Assembly (NCBI GenBank): GCA_945867875.1
Contig: CAMBJF010000035.1
Location: 1 to 16,396, forward strand
Length of the DNA stretch: 16,396 bases
Reading direction: 5' to 3'
Origin: an uncultured Ruminococcus sp.
GTDB lineage: Bacteria; Bacillota; Clostridia; Oscillospirales; Ruminococcaceae
The stretch's first letter is position 1. The number at the start of each line of letters is the position of its first letter. The position numbers and the translations under genes are program-made. The notes beneath the pieces are model-generated. The model was not told where the DNA came from and did not search any database. It was given only the letters and a program-made list of their open reading frames with translations. Below are positions 1 through 7,956 of the stretch, one piece after another.

Positions 1-45
1 GATAGCGTAGCGTCTCGTGGGCTCGGAGATGTGTATAAGAGACAG
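1..45. other. Untrimmed Illumina Nextera i7 adapter (artefact)
   Basis: Bases 12-45 are identical to the 34-base Nextera read-2 transposase adapter. Its last 19 bases (27-45, AGATGTGTATAAGAGACAG) are the hyperactive Tn5 mosaic end. Bases 4-11 (AGCGTAGC) have the length and position of an i7 index and match the index I remember as N709; bases 1-3 (GAT) match the end of the P7 primer. The genomic sequence therefore starts at base 46 and this is a physical contig end. It is not a natural transposon. Confidence 0.97.
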
Positions 46-131
46 GTGATAGAATAATAATATGCCGAAAGAGCCGATGCATTTCAGGGAGAGTGCTTCG
101 GAATGAAATTAACGGTTAAGCATTATTCATA

Positions 132-313
132 ATGTAGGCAACACCGCATAAAGCTTGTGCGCAAGATGCACCGTCAGATTTTTCGTCAGATTGTATAGAA
201 ATTTTGCAGGCAGGCTGGCGCCTGTCAAGAAATTTCTGTGCAAGATGACGGAAAATATGCAAGCAGATTGCGTGCAAAGCTGTCAGGCGGGCTTTATGCG
301 GTGCTGCCTATAT
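132..313. repeat. Long imperfect inverted repeat in the gltB leader
   Basis: The outer arms are 132-154 and 291-313. Their core, GGCAACACCGCATAAAGC (137-154), is the reverse complement of GCTTTATGCGGTGCTGCC (291-308) except at one position. Nested partial pairings continue inward: ATTTTTCGTCA against TGACGGAAAAT, AGAAATTT against AAATTTCT, and CAGGC (211-215) against GCCTG (220-224). Transcribed, it would form a hairpin of roughly 180 nt that stops about 12 nt before the gltB Shine-Dalgarno. The single core mismatch is A-C on the plus-strand RNA but G-U on the minus-strand RNA. It could be a regulatory leader or a MITE/REP-like dispersed repeat; the window does not settle which. No convincing promoter or ORF was seen in 46-333. 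Confidence 0.75.
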
Positions 314-339
314 AAGGCAGAAAGTAAGGAGTAATGGAT

Positions 340-3300
340 ATGGACAACTACAGAGTACAGGAACCATATGCAAAGCAGGGACTTTACGACCCCCGCTTCG
401 AGCACGAAAACTGCGGAATCGGCGCAGTGGTAAATATGAACGGCGAGGCTGACTACAAGGTAGTTGACAGCGCTCTTAAGATCGTTGAGACCCTTGAGCA
501 CAGAGCAGGTAAGGACGCCGAGGGAAAGACAGGCGACGGCGTGGGCATTCTTCTCCAGATATCCCACACATTCTTCTCCAAGGTCTGTGCAGAAGAGGGC
601 ATAAAGATCGGCGGAAAGAGAGAATACGGCATTGCGATGTTCTTCTTCCCCCAGTCTGAGGACAAGCTCAAAAAGTCTATGGAGACCTTTGAAAAGGTAC
701 TTGCCGACGAAAAGCTCACATTCCTCGGCTGGAGAAAAGTCCCCGTTGAGGCTTCCGTTCTCGGTTCAAAGGCTCTTGAAAGTATGCCCAATATCTATCA
801 GGCATTCATCGAAAAGCCCGCTGACTGCGAAAAGGGGCTCCCTTTCGACAGAAAGCTTTACATTGCAAGAATGGTTTTTGAAAAGGCTGATAAAGAGACA
901 TACGTATGCTCCTGCTCCAGCCGTACTATAGTATATAAGGGAATGTTCCTTGTTGACCAGCTGAGAAAGTTCTACAAGGACCTTGACTGCGAGGACTATC
1001 ATTCCGCTGTGGGAATCGTTCATTCCCGTTTCAGCACCAACACCAACCCCAGCTGGCAGCGTTCTCACCCAAACCGTATGATGGTTCATAACGGCGAGAT
1101 AAACACCATTACGGGAAATGTGGACAAGATGCTCAGCCGTGAGTCCGTTCTGAAGAGCGACCTTATCGGTGACAGAATGAAGGATATCGTTCCTATCCTC
1201 GATGTAACAGGCTCCGACTCCGCCCGTCTTGACAACACTCTCGAATTTATGACAATGGCAGGAGTTGATCTCCCCCTTGCTGTCATCACTCTTATCCCTG
1301 AACCCTGGCAGCATCAGACCACTATGAGCCGTGAAAAGAGAGCATTCTATCAGTATTATGCAACAATGATGGAGCCTTGGGACGGCCCTGCCTCCATTAT
1401 CTTCTCCGACGGCGACCTCCTCGGTGCCGTTCTCGACAGAAACGGTCTCCGTCCCTCTCGTTACTATATCACCGATGACGGAAAGGGCGGCAAGTACCTT
1501 ATCCTTTCCTCCGAGGTCGGCGCACTTGATATCCCCGTTGAGACTATCGTTAAGAAAGAGCGTCTCCACCCCGGAAAAATGCTCCTCGTTGATACTGTAC
1601 ACGGCAAACTTATCGAGGACGAGAAGATAAAGGAATATTACAGCAAGAGACAGCCCTACGGCGAATGGCTCGACCACAATTTCCACACTCTCCACGAATT
1701 CAACATTCCCAACAAGAAGCCTTTCAGATATTCGGGAGATGAGCTTGACCGCCTCCAGCACGCATTCGGATATACCTATGAGGCTATCAGAAGCACTATG
1801 ATACCTATGGCTCTGAACGCTTCCGAGCCTACTGCGGCAATGGGCGTTGATACTCCCGTTCCCCCTCTTTCAAAGAAAAATCCTCCCCTGTTCGATTACT
1901 TCAAGCAGCTTTTCGCACAGGTAACAAACCCGCCTATAGATGCGATAAGAGAGTCTATAATCACCGACACCTCCGTATATCTTGGAACATCGGGAAATAT
2001 CCTCAAGGAAGATGAGAAGAACTGCCGTGTTCTTGAAATAAAGAACCCCGTTCTCACAAACCTTGACCTTTTGAAGATCCGTACAGCAAATATCGAGGGT
2101 CTTAAGACTGCGGACATCTCAATGCTCTACAGCAAGAACACCTCCACACTGAGACAGGCTATCGAAAGCCTTTACACTCAGGCTGACAAGGCTCACGAAG
2201 AGGGTGCATCTATCCTTATCCTCTCCGACAGAGGCGTTGACAAGGACCACCTTGCAATTCCCTCACTCCTTGCAGTTGCGGCTCTTGAAAATTACCTTGT
2301 AAAGACAAGAAAGAACACCGCTATCTCCATTATCGTGGAGACCGCAGAGCCTTACGAGGTACATCACTTCGCAACACTTCTCGGCTTCGGCGCAAGTGCC
2401 GTTAACCCCTATCTTGCAATGGATACTCTTTATGAGCTTACCTCGGGCAAGGCTATCGACAAGGAATACACCGAGGCTCTTAACTGCTACGTTAAGGCAA
2501 TTGTGAGCGGAATCGTAAAGATCGCTTCAAAAATGGGTATCTCCACTATCCAGTCCTATCAGGGCTCCAAGATATTCGAGGCACTGGGTATCTCCAAGAG
2601 CGTGTGTGACGAGTTCTTCCCCGACACCGTAAGCAGAGTGGGCGGTATCGACCTTGACGATATCAGCCGTCAGGTGATCGAGCGTCACGACGCTGCATTT
2701 GACCCCAGAGACCTTACCGTTAACGAGGCTATGGAAAGCGTGGGCAGCCACAAGTCCAGAAGCGGCAAGGAAGAGCATATGTATAATCCTATGACTATAC
2801 ATCTCCTCCAGCAGGCAGCCTGGACAAATGATTACAGCCTTTTCAAGAAATACTCCGAGTATCTTAACGCAGAGGAGAGAAATCTCACTCTCAGAAGCAC
2901 TCTTGACTTCAAGTATGCCGCTGACGGCGGAATACCACTAGACGAGGTTGAAAGCGTTGAGAGCATTATGCACCGCTTCAAGACAGGTGCGATGTCCTAC
3001 GGCTCTATCTCTCAGGAAGCTCACGAATGTATGGCTATCGCTATGAATATGATAGGCGGCAAGTCAAACAGCGGTGAGGGCGGCGAGGACCTTGAAAGAA
3101 TCGTCACCGCAGGCACAGCCGAGGACAGATGCTCCGCTATCAAGCAGGTAGCTTCCGGACGTTTCGGCGTTACATCTAAATATCTCACCTCCGCAAAGGA
3201 GATACAGATAAAAATGGCTCAGGGCGCAAAGCCCGGTGAGGGCGGTCATCTTCCCGCTAAAAAGGTTTACCCCTGGATTGCAAAGACAAGACATTCGACC

Positions 3301-4911
3301 CCCGGTGTTGCTCTTATCTCCCCCCCGCCTCACCACGATATCTACTCTATCGAGGATCTGGCACAGCTTATTTATGACCTGAAAAATGCCAACAAGCAGG
3401 CAAGAATTTCCGTAAAGCTCGTTTCCGAAGTCGGCGTCGGCACTATTGCGGCAGGCGTTGCAAAGGCAGGCGCAGGCGTTGTGCTCATTTCGGGCTATGA
3501 CGGCGGTACAGGTGCCGCTCCCGGAAGCTCTATCCACAATGCAGGTCTCCCTTGGGAGCTTGGTCTTGCGGAAACTCACAGAACGCTCATTATGAACGGT
3601 CTCCGCTCCAAGGTCGTTATCGAAACAGACGGCAAGATGATGACAGGACGTGACGTTGTTATCGCTGCAATGCTGGGCGCTGAGGAATACGGCTTTGCAA
3701 CCGCTCCGCTGGTAACAATGGGCTGCGTAATGATGAGAGTGTGCAACCTTGATACCTGCCCCGTGGGCGTTGCTACACAGAATCCTGAGCTGAGAAAGCG
3801 CTTCAAGGGCAAGCCCGAATATATCGTCAACTTTATGCGCTTTATCGCCACCGAGATGCGTGAATATATGGCAAAGCTCGGCATACGCACTGTTGATGAG
3901 CTTGTTGGACGCTCCGACCTCCTTTACAAGAAGGACTTCCCCGCTGACAGCAAGGCTGCAAAGATAGATATGTCCGAGATAATTGAAAATCCTTATGCCA
4001 ATACAGATGCACCCTCTCACTTTGTAAAGGGTGATGAGTATGACTTCAAGCTTGACGAGACTATCGATGAAAAGGTGATTATCCCCGAAATGGCTGATGC
4101 TCTCGAAAAGGGCACACCCAAGACCATTGATATCAAGGTAAGCAACCTTAACAGAGCCCTCGGAACACTTTTCGGCTCCGAGATAACAAGAAAATACTAC
4201 AACACTCTTGAAGATGATACATATGTTGTAAAGTGCCACGGCGCAGGCGGTCAGAGCTTCGGTGCATTCATTCCCAAGGGTCTCACCCTTGAGCTTGAGG
4301 GCGACAGCAACGACTACTTCGGCAAGGGACTTTCAGGCGGAAAGCTCGTGCTCTACGCTCCCAAGGAGGCAAAGTACAAGGCTGATGACAACATCATCGT
4401 GGGCAACGTTGCTCTCTTCGGCGCAACAAGCGGCAAGGCATTCATTGCAGGTGTTGCAGGCGAGCGTTTCTGCGTAAGAAACTCAGGCGCAACGGTAGTT
4501 GTAGAGGGTGTGGGCGACCACGGCTGCGAGTATATGACAGGCGGCTGCGCAGTTATCCTCGGAAAGACCAGCAAGAACTTTGCGGCAGGTATGAGCGGCG
4601 GTATCGCATATGTCCTCGATGAGGAATTCGACCTCTACACCAAGCTCAACAAGGCTCTCGTAGGATTCTCCAAGCTCACCGAGCAGGAGGATATCGACAG
4701 GCTCAGATCTCTCATCGAAGAGCACACCGCAGCAACAGGCTCTGTACGAGGCAGAGAGATACTTGATAATTTTGACGAATATCTCCCCAAATTCAAGAAG
4801 ATCATTCCCCACGATTATGCGAAGATGATGAACAGTATCAAAAAGTTCACCGCAGAGGGTATGAGTGCCGACGAAGCACGCATCTCCGCATTTTACGAGA
4901 ACACAAAGTGA
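340..4911 (+). CDS. gltB: Glutamate synthase (NADPH) large subunit
   Basis: This subunit makes glutamate from glutamine and 2-oxoglutarate: it hydrolyses glutamine, channels ammonia and carries out the reductive step on FMN in the cytoplasm. The 1523 residues match the family's usual length of about 1500. In order they show a class II glutaminase domain with nucleophile Cys25 in HENCGIGAV (a short N-terminal propeptide should be cleaved before it), a central domain, an FMN-binding TIM barrel (GEGGHLPAKKVYPW, then SGYDGGTGAAPGSS), and a C-terminal GXGXG beta-helix. Three cysteines spaced C-x5-C-x4-C (about residues 1129, 1135, 1140; CVMMRVCNLDTCPVG) are the [3Fe-4S] ligands. I chose the ATG at 340 because AAGGAG (326-331) is 8 nt upstream; the in-frame ATG at 334 would leave only 2 nt. 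gltD follows after 28 bp, so the two form an operon. Large antisense ORFs inside this gene are shadows. Confidence 0.97.
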   Translation: MDNYRVQEPYAKQGLYDPRFEHENCGIGAVVNMNGEADYKVVDSALKIVETLEHRAGKDAEGKTGDGVGILLQISHTFFSKVCAEEGIKIGGKREYGIAMFFFPQSEDKLKKSMETFEKVLADEKLTFLGWRKVPVEASVLGSKALESMPNIYQAFIEKPADCEKGLPFDRKLYIARMVFEKADKETYVCSCSSRTIVYKGMFLVDQLRKFYKDLDCEDYHSAVGIVHSRFSTNTNPSWQRSHPNRMMVHNGEINTITGNVDKMLSRESVLKSDLIGDRMKDIVPILDVTGSDSARLDNTLEFMTMAGVDLPLAVITLIPEPWQHQTTMSREKRAFYQYYATMMEPWDGPASIIFSDGDLLGAVLDRNGLRPSRYYITDDGKGGKYLILSSEVGALDIPVETIVKKERLHPGKMLLVDTVHGKLIEDEKIKEYYSKRQPYGEWLDHNFHTLHEFNIPNKKPFRYSGDELDRLQHAFGYTYEAIRSTMIPMALNASEPTAAMGVDTPVPPLSKKNPPLFDYFKQLFAQVTNPPIDAIRESIITDTSVYLGTSGNILKEDEKNCRVLEIKNPVLTNLDLLKIRTANIEGLKTADISMLYSKNTSTLRQAIESLYTQADKAHEEGASILILSDRGVDKDHLAIPSLLAVAALENYLVKTRKNTAISIIVETAEPYEVHHFATLLGFGASAVNPYLAMDTLYELTSGKAIDKEYTEALNCYVKAIVSGIVKIASKMGISTIQSYQGSKIFEALGISKSVCDEFFPDTVSRVGGIDLDDISRQVIERHDAAFDPRDLTVNEAMESVGSHKSRSGKEEHMYNPMTIHLLQQAAWTNDYSLFKKYSEYLNAEERNLTLRSTLDFKYAADGGIPLDEVESVESIMHRFKTGAMSYGSISQEAHECMAIAMNMIGGKSNSGEGGEDLERIVTAGTAEDRCSAIKQVASGRFGVTSKYLTSAKEIQIKMAQGAKPGEGGHLPAKKVYPWIAKTRHSTPGVALISPPPHHDIYSIEDLAQLIYDLKNANKQARISVKLVSEVGVGTIAAGVAKAGAGVVLISGYDGGTGAAPGSSIHNAGLPWELGLAETHRTLIMNGLRSKVVIETDGKMMTGRDVVIAAMLGAEEYGFATAPLVTMGCVMMRVCNLDTCPVGVATQNPELRKRFKGKPEYIVNFMRFIATEMREYMAKLGIRTVDELVGRSDLLYKKDFPADSKAAKIDMSEIIENPYANTDAPSHFVKGDEYDFKLDETIDEKVIIPEMADALEKGTPKTIDIKVSNLNRALGTLFGSEITRKYYNTLEDDTYVVKCHGAGGQSFGAFIPKGLTLELEGDSNDYFGKGLSGGKLVLYAPKEAKYKADDNIIVGNVALFGATSGKAFIAGVAGERFCVRNSGATVVVEGVGDHGCEYMTGGCAVILGKTSKNFAAGMSGGIAYVLDEEFDLYTKLNKALVGFSKLTEQEDIDRLRSLIEEHTAATGSVRGREILDNFDEYLPKFKKIIPHDYAKMMNSIKKFTAEGMSADEARISAFYENTK

Positions 4912-4939
4912 TCGGGACAGAAAGGAAGAATGATTTATT

Positions 4940-6433
4940 ATGGGAAAAGCAACAGGATTTTTAGAGTATAAAAGAACAGAAAACGAGGGCCTTGAGCCCC
5001 TTGAAAGAATAAAGAATTACCGTGAGTTCCACACTCCCCTCAATATGGAGGACAGAAAGAAGCAGGCAGCCCGCTGTATGGACTGCGGCGTGCCCTTCTG
5101 CCAGTACGGAAAGCCCCTGCACAACGGAATGGTATCGGGCTGCCCCCTCAACAATCTCTGCCCTGAGTGGAACGATCTTATCTACACCGACAGTATGGAC
5201 GAGGCTGCACGCAGACTTATGCTCACAAACAGCTTCCCCGAATTTACTTCGAGAGTATGCCCTGCGCTTTGTGAAAAAGCCTGCACCTGCGGACTGAACG
5301 GCGACCCTGTTACCGTCAAGGAAAATGAGTATTCCATTATCGAGTATGCATATTCCCACGGACTTATGGAACCCGCCGCTCCCTCGGTAAGAACAGGCAA
5401 GAGCGTTGCTGTTGTTGGCTCAGGCCCTTCGGGTCTTGCAGCCGCTCAGAGACTTAACAGAAGAGGTCACAAGGTGACTGTATTCGAGCGTGAGGATCAC
5501 CCCGGCGGACTGCTTATGTACGGTATCCCCAATATGAAGCTTGAAAAGTCTATCGTTGACAGGAGACTCAAGCTTATGGAGGACGAGGGCGTTGAGTTCA
5601 GAACAGGCGTGAATGTTGGCGTTGACATTACCGCTGAAGAGCTTACCTCAAAGTATGACGCAGTAATTCTCTGCTGCGGCTCGGGCAATCCCAGAAACAT
5701 CGAAGCTCCGGGACGTGACGCTGACGGTATCTACTTTGCTGTGGATTTCCTGAAAGCAACAACCAAGAGCCTTATGGGTTCAAACCTTTCCGACGGATAT
5801 TACATCAGCGCAAAGTACAAGAACGTTGTTGTAATAGGCGGCGGCGACACGGGAAATGACTGCGTGGGCACATCTATCCGCCACGGCTGCAAGTCTGTTG
5901 TACAGCTTGAAATGATGCCCAAGCTCCCTGATACCCGTGCGGCAAACAACCCTTGGCCCGAATGGCCCAGAGTGAACAAGACCGATTACGGTCAGGAAGA
6001 AGCCATTGCGGTATTCGGTCACGACCCAAGAATTTATCAGACCACCGTAAAGCAGTTCATCAAGGACGACAAGGGTCATATCCACTCTATCGAAACTATC
6101 CGTCTCCAGCCTGTTAAGGACGAGGCTACGGGCAGAATGAAGATGGAGCAGGTAAGGGGCAGCGAGGAAATTATCCCCGCAGACCTTGTACTTATCGCAG
6201 CAGGCTTCCTCGGCACAGAAAAGTACATTGCAGATGCATTCGGCGTTGAGCTGAACGGCAGGACAAACGTTGCCACAGCCTCCCCCGAAAGCTACAAGAC
6301 CAATGTGGAAAAGGTGTTCACCGCAGGCGATATGCACAGAGGTCAGTCCCTTGTAGTATGGGCTATCAGAGAGGGAAGAGAGGCAGCCAAGGCTGTTGAC
6401 GAGTACCTTATGGGATATACTACACTCAGATAA
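4940..6433 (+). CDS. gltD: Glutamate synthase (NADPH) small subunit
   Basis: The small subunit takes electrons from NADPH onto FAD and passes them through iron-sulphur clusters to the GltB FMN. The 497-residue length is typical. The N-terminal part holds cysteine groups for low-potential [4Fe-4S] clusters (C46, C49, C54, C68, C74, then C107, C111, C115, C117). An FAD dinucleotide-binding motif GSGPSG lies at 160-165, and a second Rossmann motif GGGDTG at 300-305 should bind NADPH. The C-terminal GDMHRGQSLVVWAIREG block is the usual second FAD contact of this family. AAGGA at 4922-4926 is about 13 nt before the ATG, rather far but without a better start nearby. It is co-transcribed with gltB. 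No missing key residues were noticed. Confidence 0.97.
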   Translation: MGKATGFLEYKRTENEGLEPLERIKNYREFHTPLNMEDRKKQAARCMDCGVPFCQYGKPLHNGMVSGCPLNNLCPEWNDLIYTDSMDEAARRLMLTNSFPEFTSRVCPALCEKACTCGLNGDPVTVKENEYSIIEYAYSHGLMEPAAPSVRTGKSVAVVGSGPSGLAAAQRLNRRGHKVTVFEREDHPGGLLMYGIPNMKLEKSIVDRRLKLMEDEGVEFRTGVNVGVDITAEELTSKYDAVILCCGSGNPRNIEAPGRDADGIYFAVDFLKATTKSLMGSNLSDGYYISAKYKNVVVIGGGDTGNDCVGTSIRHGCKSVVQLEMMPKLPDTRAANNPWPEWPRVNKTDYGQEEAIAVFGHDPRIYQTTVKQFIKDDKGHIHSIETIRLQPVKDEATGRMKMEQVRGSEEIIPADLVLIAAGFLGTEKYIADAFGVELNGRTNVATASPESYKTNVEKVFTAGDMHRGQSLVVWAIREGREAAKAVDEYLMGYTTLR

Positions 6434-6449
6434 AATATATGTGATATAC

Positions 6450-6577
6450 AAAAACTCCGCAGAGTTTAGGGAAGTACCGTTAATAAGATTTTAACGGTAC
6501 CGAGTCACCCACTTTGAGCTTTTCGCAAAATTTGTTGCGAAGTGCCCAAGGGGGCTCCCCCTTGCTGCGGAGTTTTT
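6450..6577. other. Three-armed (cloverleaf-like) inverted-repeat element
   Basis: A perfect 13-bp closing stem (AAAAACTCCGCAG, 6450-6462, with CTGCGGAGTTTTT, 6565-6577) encloses three local hairpins. Arm 1 is GTACCGTTAA/TTAACGGTAC (6474-6483/6491-6500, 7-nt loop). Arm 2 is TTCGCAA/TTGCGAA (6522-6528/6535-6541). Arm 3 is CAAGGGGG/CCCCCTTG (6547-6554/6557-6564) and abuts the closing stem. The 3' side of the closing stem ends in five T and is followed by CTTT, so it may terminate gltBD transcription. The layout is far more elaborate than a plain terminator and could be a mobile repeat or structured RNA. No ORF is proposed here. Confidence 0.75.
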
Positions 6578-6587
6578 CTTTGCCATA

Positions 6588-6616
6588 TTGCAATAACCCA
6601 AAAATAGTGCTATAAT
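6588..6616 (+). promoter_or_regulatory. Sigma-A promoter of the esterase lipoprotein gene
   Basis: The -35 box is TTGCAA (6588-6593). A 17-nt spacer leads to a perfect TATAAT -10 box (6611-6616) preceded by TGC, an extended -10. The predicted start near 6623 leaves a leader of about 30 nt. It begins 10 bp after the cloverleaf-like element, so the esterase is probably transcribed independently of gltBD. Confidence 0.8.
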
Positions 6617-6654
6617 GGTATATATCATCACACCCGAAAGGAATGTTAAATATA

Positions 6655-7929
6655 ATGAATAAAAAGATAATGGCAGGCCTTGCGGCACTGCTCCTCTGCG
6701 TAAGTATGACAGCCTGCAAGTCCGAAGAAAGCACAAGCACCGACACATCAGCCGACACCACAGTTTCGGAGTCCGTTTCCGAGACCGTCACCGAGGCTGA
6801 CCTCACCCCCACAGAGCCTGTTGACCTTGAAGCGGGTCTTACGGATAAGATGTATCAGCGTGCACTGCTCAACGAGGGCAACCGCTCCCGTCTTGCTGCC
6901 GCTATGAAAAAGGCTGAAAACGGCGAGCCTGTGACTATCGGCGTTATCGGCGGCTCTATCACTCAGGGCAGCAGCGCCACCAATCACGCAAACTGCTATG
7001 CAGAGCTTTTTCATCAGTACTGGGTAGAGAAGTTTCCGAACAGTGAAATTACATTTGTGAATGCAGGTATCGGCGGCACAAACTCATATCTCGGCGTTCA
7101 CCGTGCCGACAAGCAGCTTCTTGATTACAAGCCCGATGCCGTTATCGTGGAGTTTTCCGTAAACGATACCGACAAGGTCATGAACAAGTATTCCTACGAC
7201 AGCCTTGTAAGAAAGATCCTGAACAATGATGGCGACCCTGCGGTAATCCTCCTGTTCACCACTCAGGAGGACGGCACAAGCCTTCAGGACGTTCACAAGG
7301 AAATTGGCCTTGCTTATGACCTGCCTATGCTCAGCTATCGTGAGGTGGTATATCCCGAGGTTGCAGCGGGCACTCTTGACTGGAAGTCCATTTCCCCCGA
7401 CAATATCCACCCCAATGATGCAGGTCACGGTCTTATCGGTCAGCTCATTTTAAGATATCTTGACAGCGTTTACGATGACCTTGACAATATCGACACATCT
7501 TCAACAGCTTTCGACACCGCAGCTTATACATACGATTACTACAAGAACGCAGCAATGCTTGGTGCTTCCGAAGTAAATGCCGAGGAGATGAGCGGCTTTG
7601 AAATATCGGGTAACAAGGTATATCCCGACCTTTTCCCCGACAATTTCGTTACCGAGGGCGAGGGATATCTTAAATTCGAGACCGAGTGCCAGAATCTCGG
7701 CATATTCTACTTAAAGCAGACCGACGGCAAGGGCGGCAAGTATGACGTTTTTGTTGACGGTGAGAGAAAATCCGTCCTTGATGCGGATTTCTCAGGCGGC
7801 TGGGGCAACTACGGCGAGACCCAGCAGATAATCATCGGAAAGGAATCTGGAAAGCACACTGTTGAGATAAAGCTTTCCGAGGGCAGCGACAAGACAGCTC
7901 TCACCATTTTTGGAATAATGGTGAGCTGA
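6655..7929 (+). CDS. Secreted SGNH/GDSL-family esterase lipoprotein
   Basis: This is predicted to be an extracellular, membrane-tethered serine hydrolase of the SGNH fold, plausibly a carbohydrate esterase that removes acetyl groups from plant or host glycans; the substrate is inferred. The product is 424 residues. The N-terminus MNKKIMAGLAALLLCVSMTAC is a lipoprotein signal with modified Cys21 (Met at -3 is unusual for a lipobox). A Ser/Thr/Glu-rich linker follows. SGNH block I is GGSITQG (Ser101), block II NAGIGGTNS, block III FSVNDTD (Asn170) and block V DNIHPNDAGH (Asp249, His252). The last ~140 residues look like a separate beta-sandwich, perhaps carbohydrate binding. I prefer ATG 6655: GAAAGGA (6636-6642) abuts the alternative ATG at 6643 but lies 12 nt before 6655. 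The MATE gene follows after 27 bp. Confidence 0.88.
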   Translation: MNKKIMAGLAALLLCVSMTACKSEESTSTDTSADTTVSESVSETVTEADLTPTEPVDLEAGLTDKMYQRALLNEGNRSRLAAAMKKAENGEPVTIGVIGGSITQGSSATNHANCYAELFHQYWVEKFPNSEITFVNAGIGGTNSYLGVHRADKQLLDYKPDAVIVEFSVNDTDKVMNKYSYDSLVRKILNNDGDPAVILLFTTQEDGTSLQDVHKEIGLAYDLPMLSYREVVYPEVAAGTLDWKSISPDNIHPNDAGHGLIGQLILRYLDSVYDDLDNIDTSSTAFDTAAYTYDYYKNAAMLGASEVNAEEMSGFEISGNKVYPDLFPDNFVTEGEGYLKFETECQNLGIFYLKQTDGKGGKYDVFVDGERKSVLDADFSGGWGNYGETQQIIIGKESGKHTVEIKLSEGSDKTALTIFGIMVS

Positions 7930-7956
7930 TAAGCATTTTTTAACGGAGATACATCT

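Noticed and set aside
1..45. Tn5-like transposon mosaic end
   Set aside because: The mosaic end is embedded in the complete synthetic Nextera adapter with index and P7 tail, so it is a library artefact rather than a natural insertion.
46..333. Known riboswitch, T-box or ANTAR two-hairpin target before gltB
   Set aside because: I found no recognisable conserved core of these; the region is one long nested palindrome.
766..1761. Long antisense ORFs inside gltB (also 3064-4239)
   Set aside because: They mirror the codon pattern of gltB, lack ribosome binding sites and encode low-complexity sequence without recognisable motifs.
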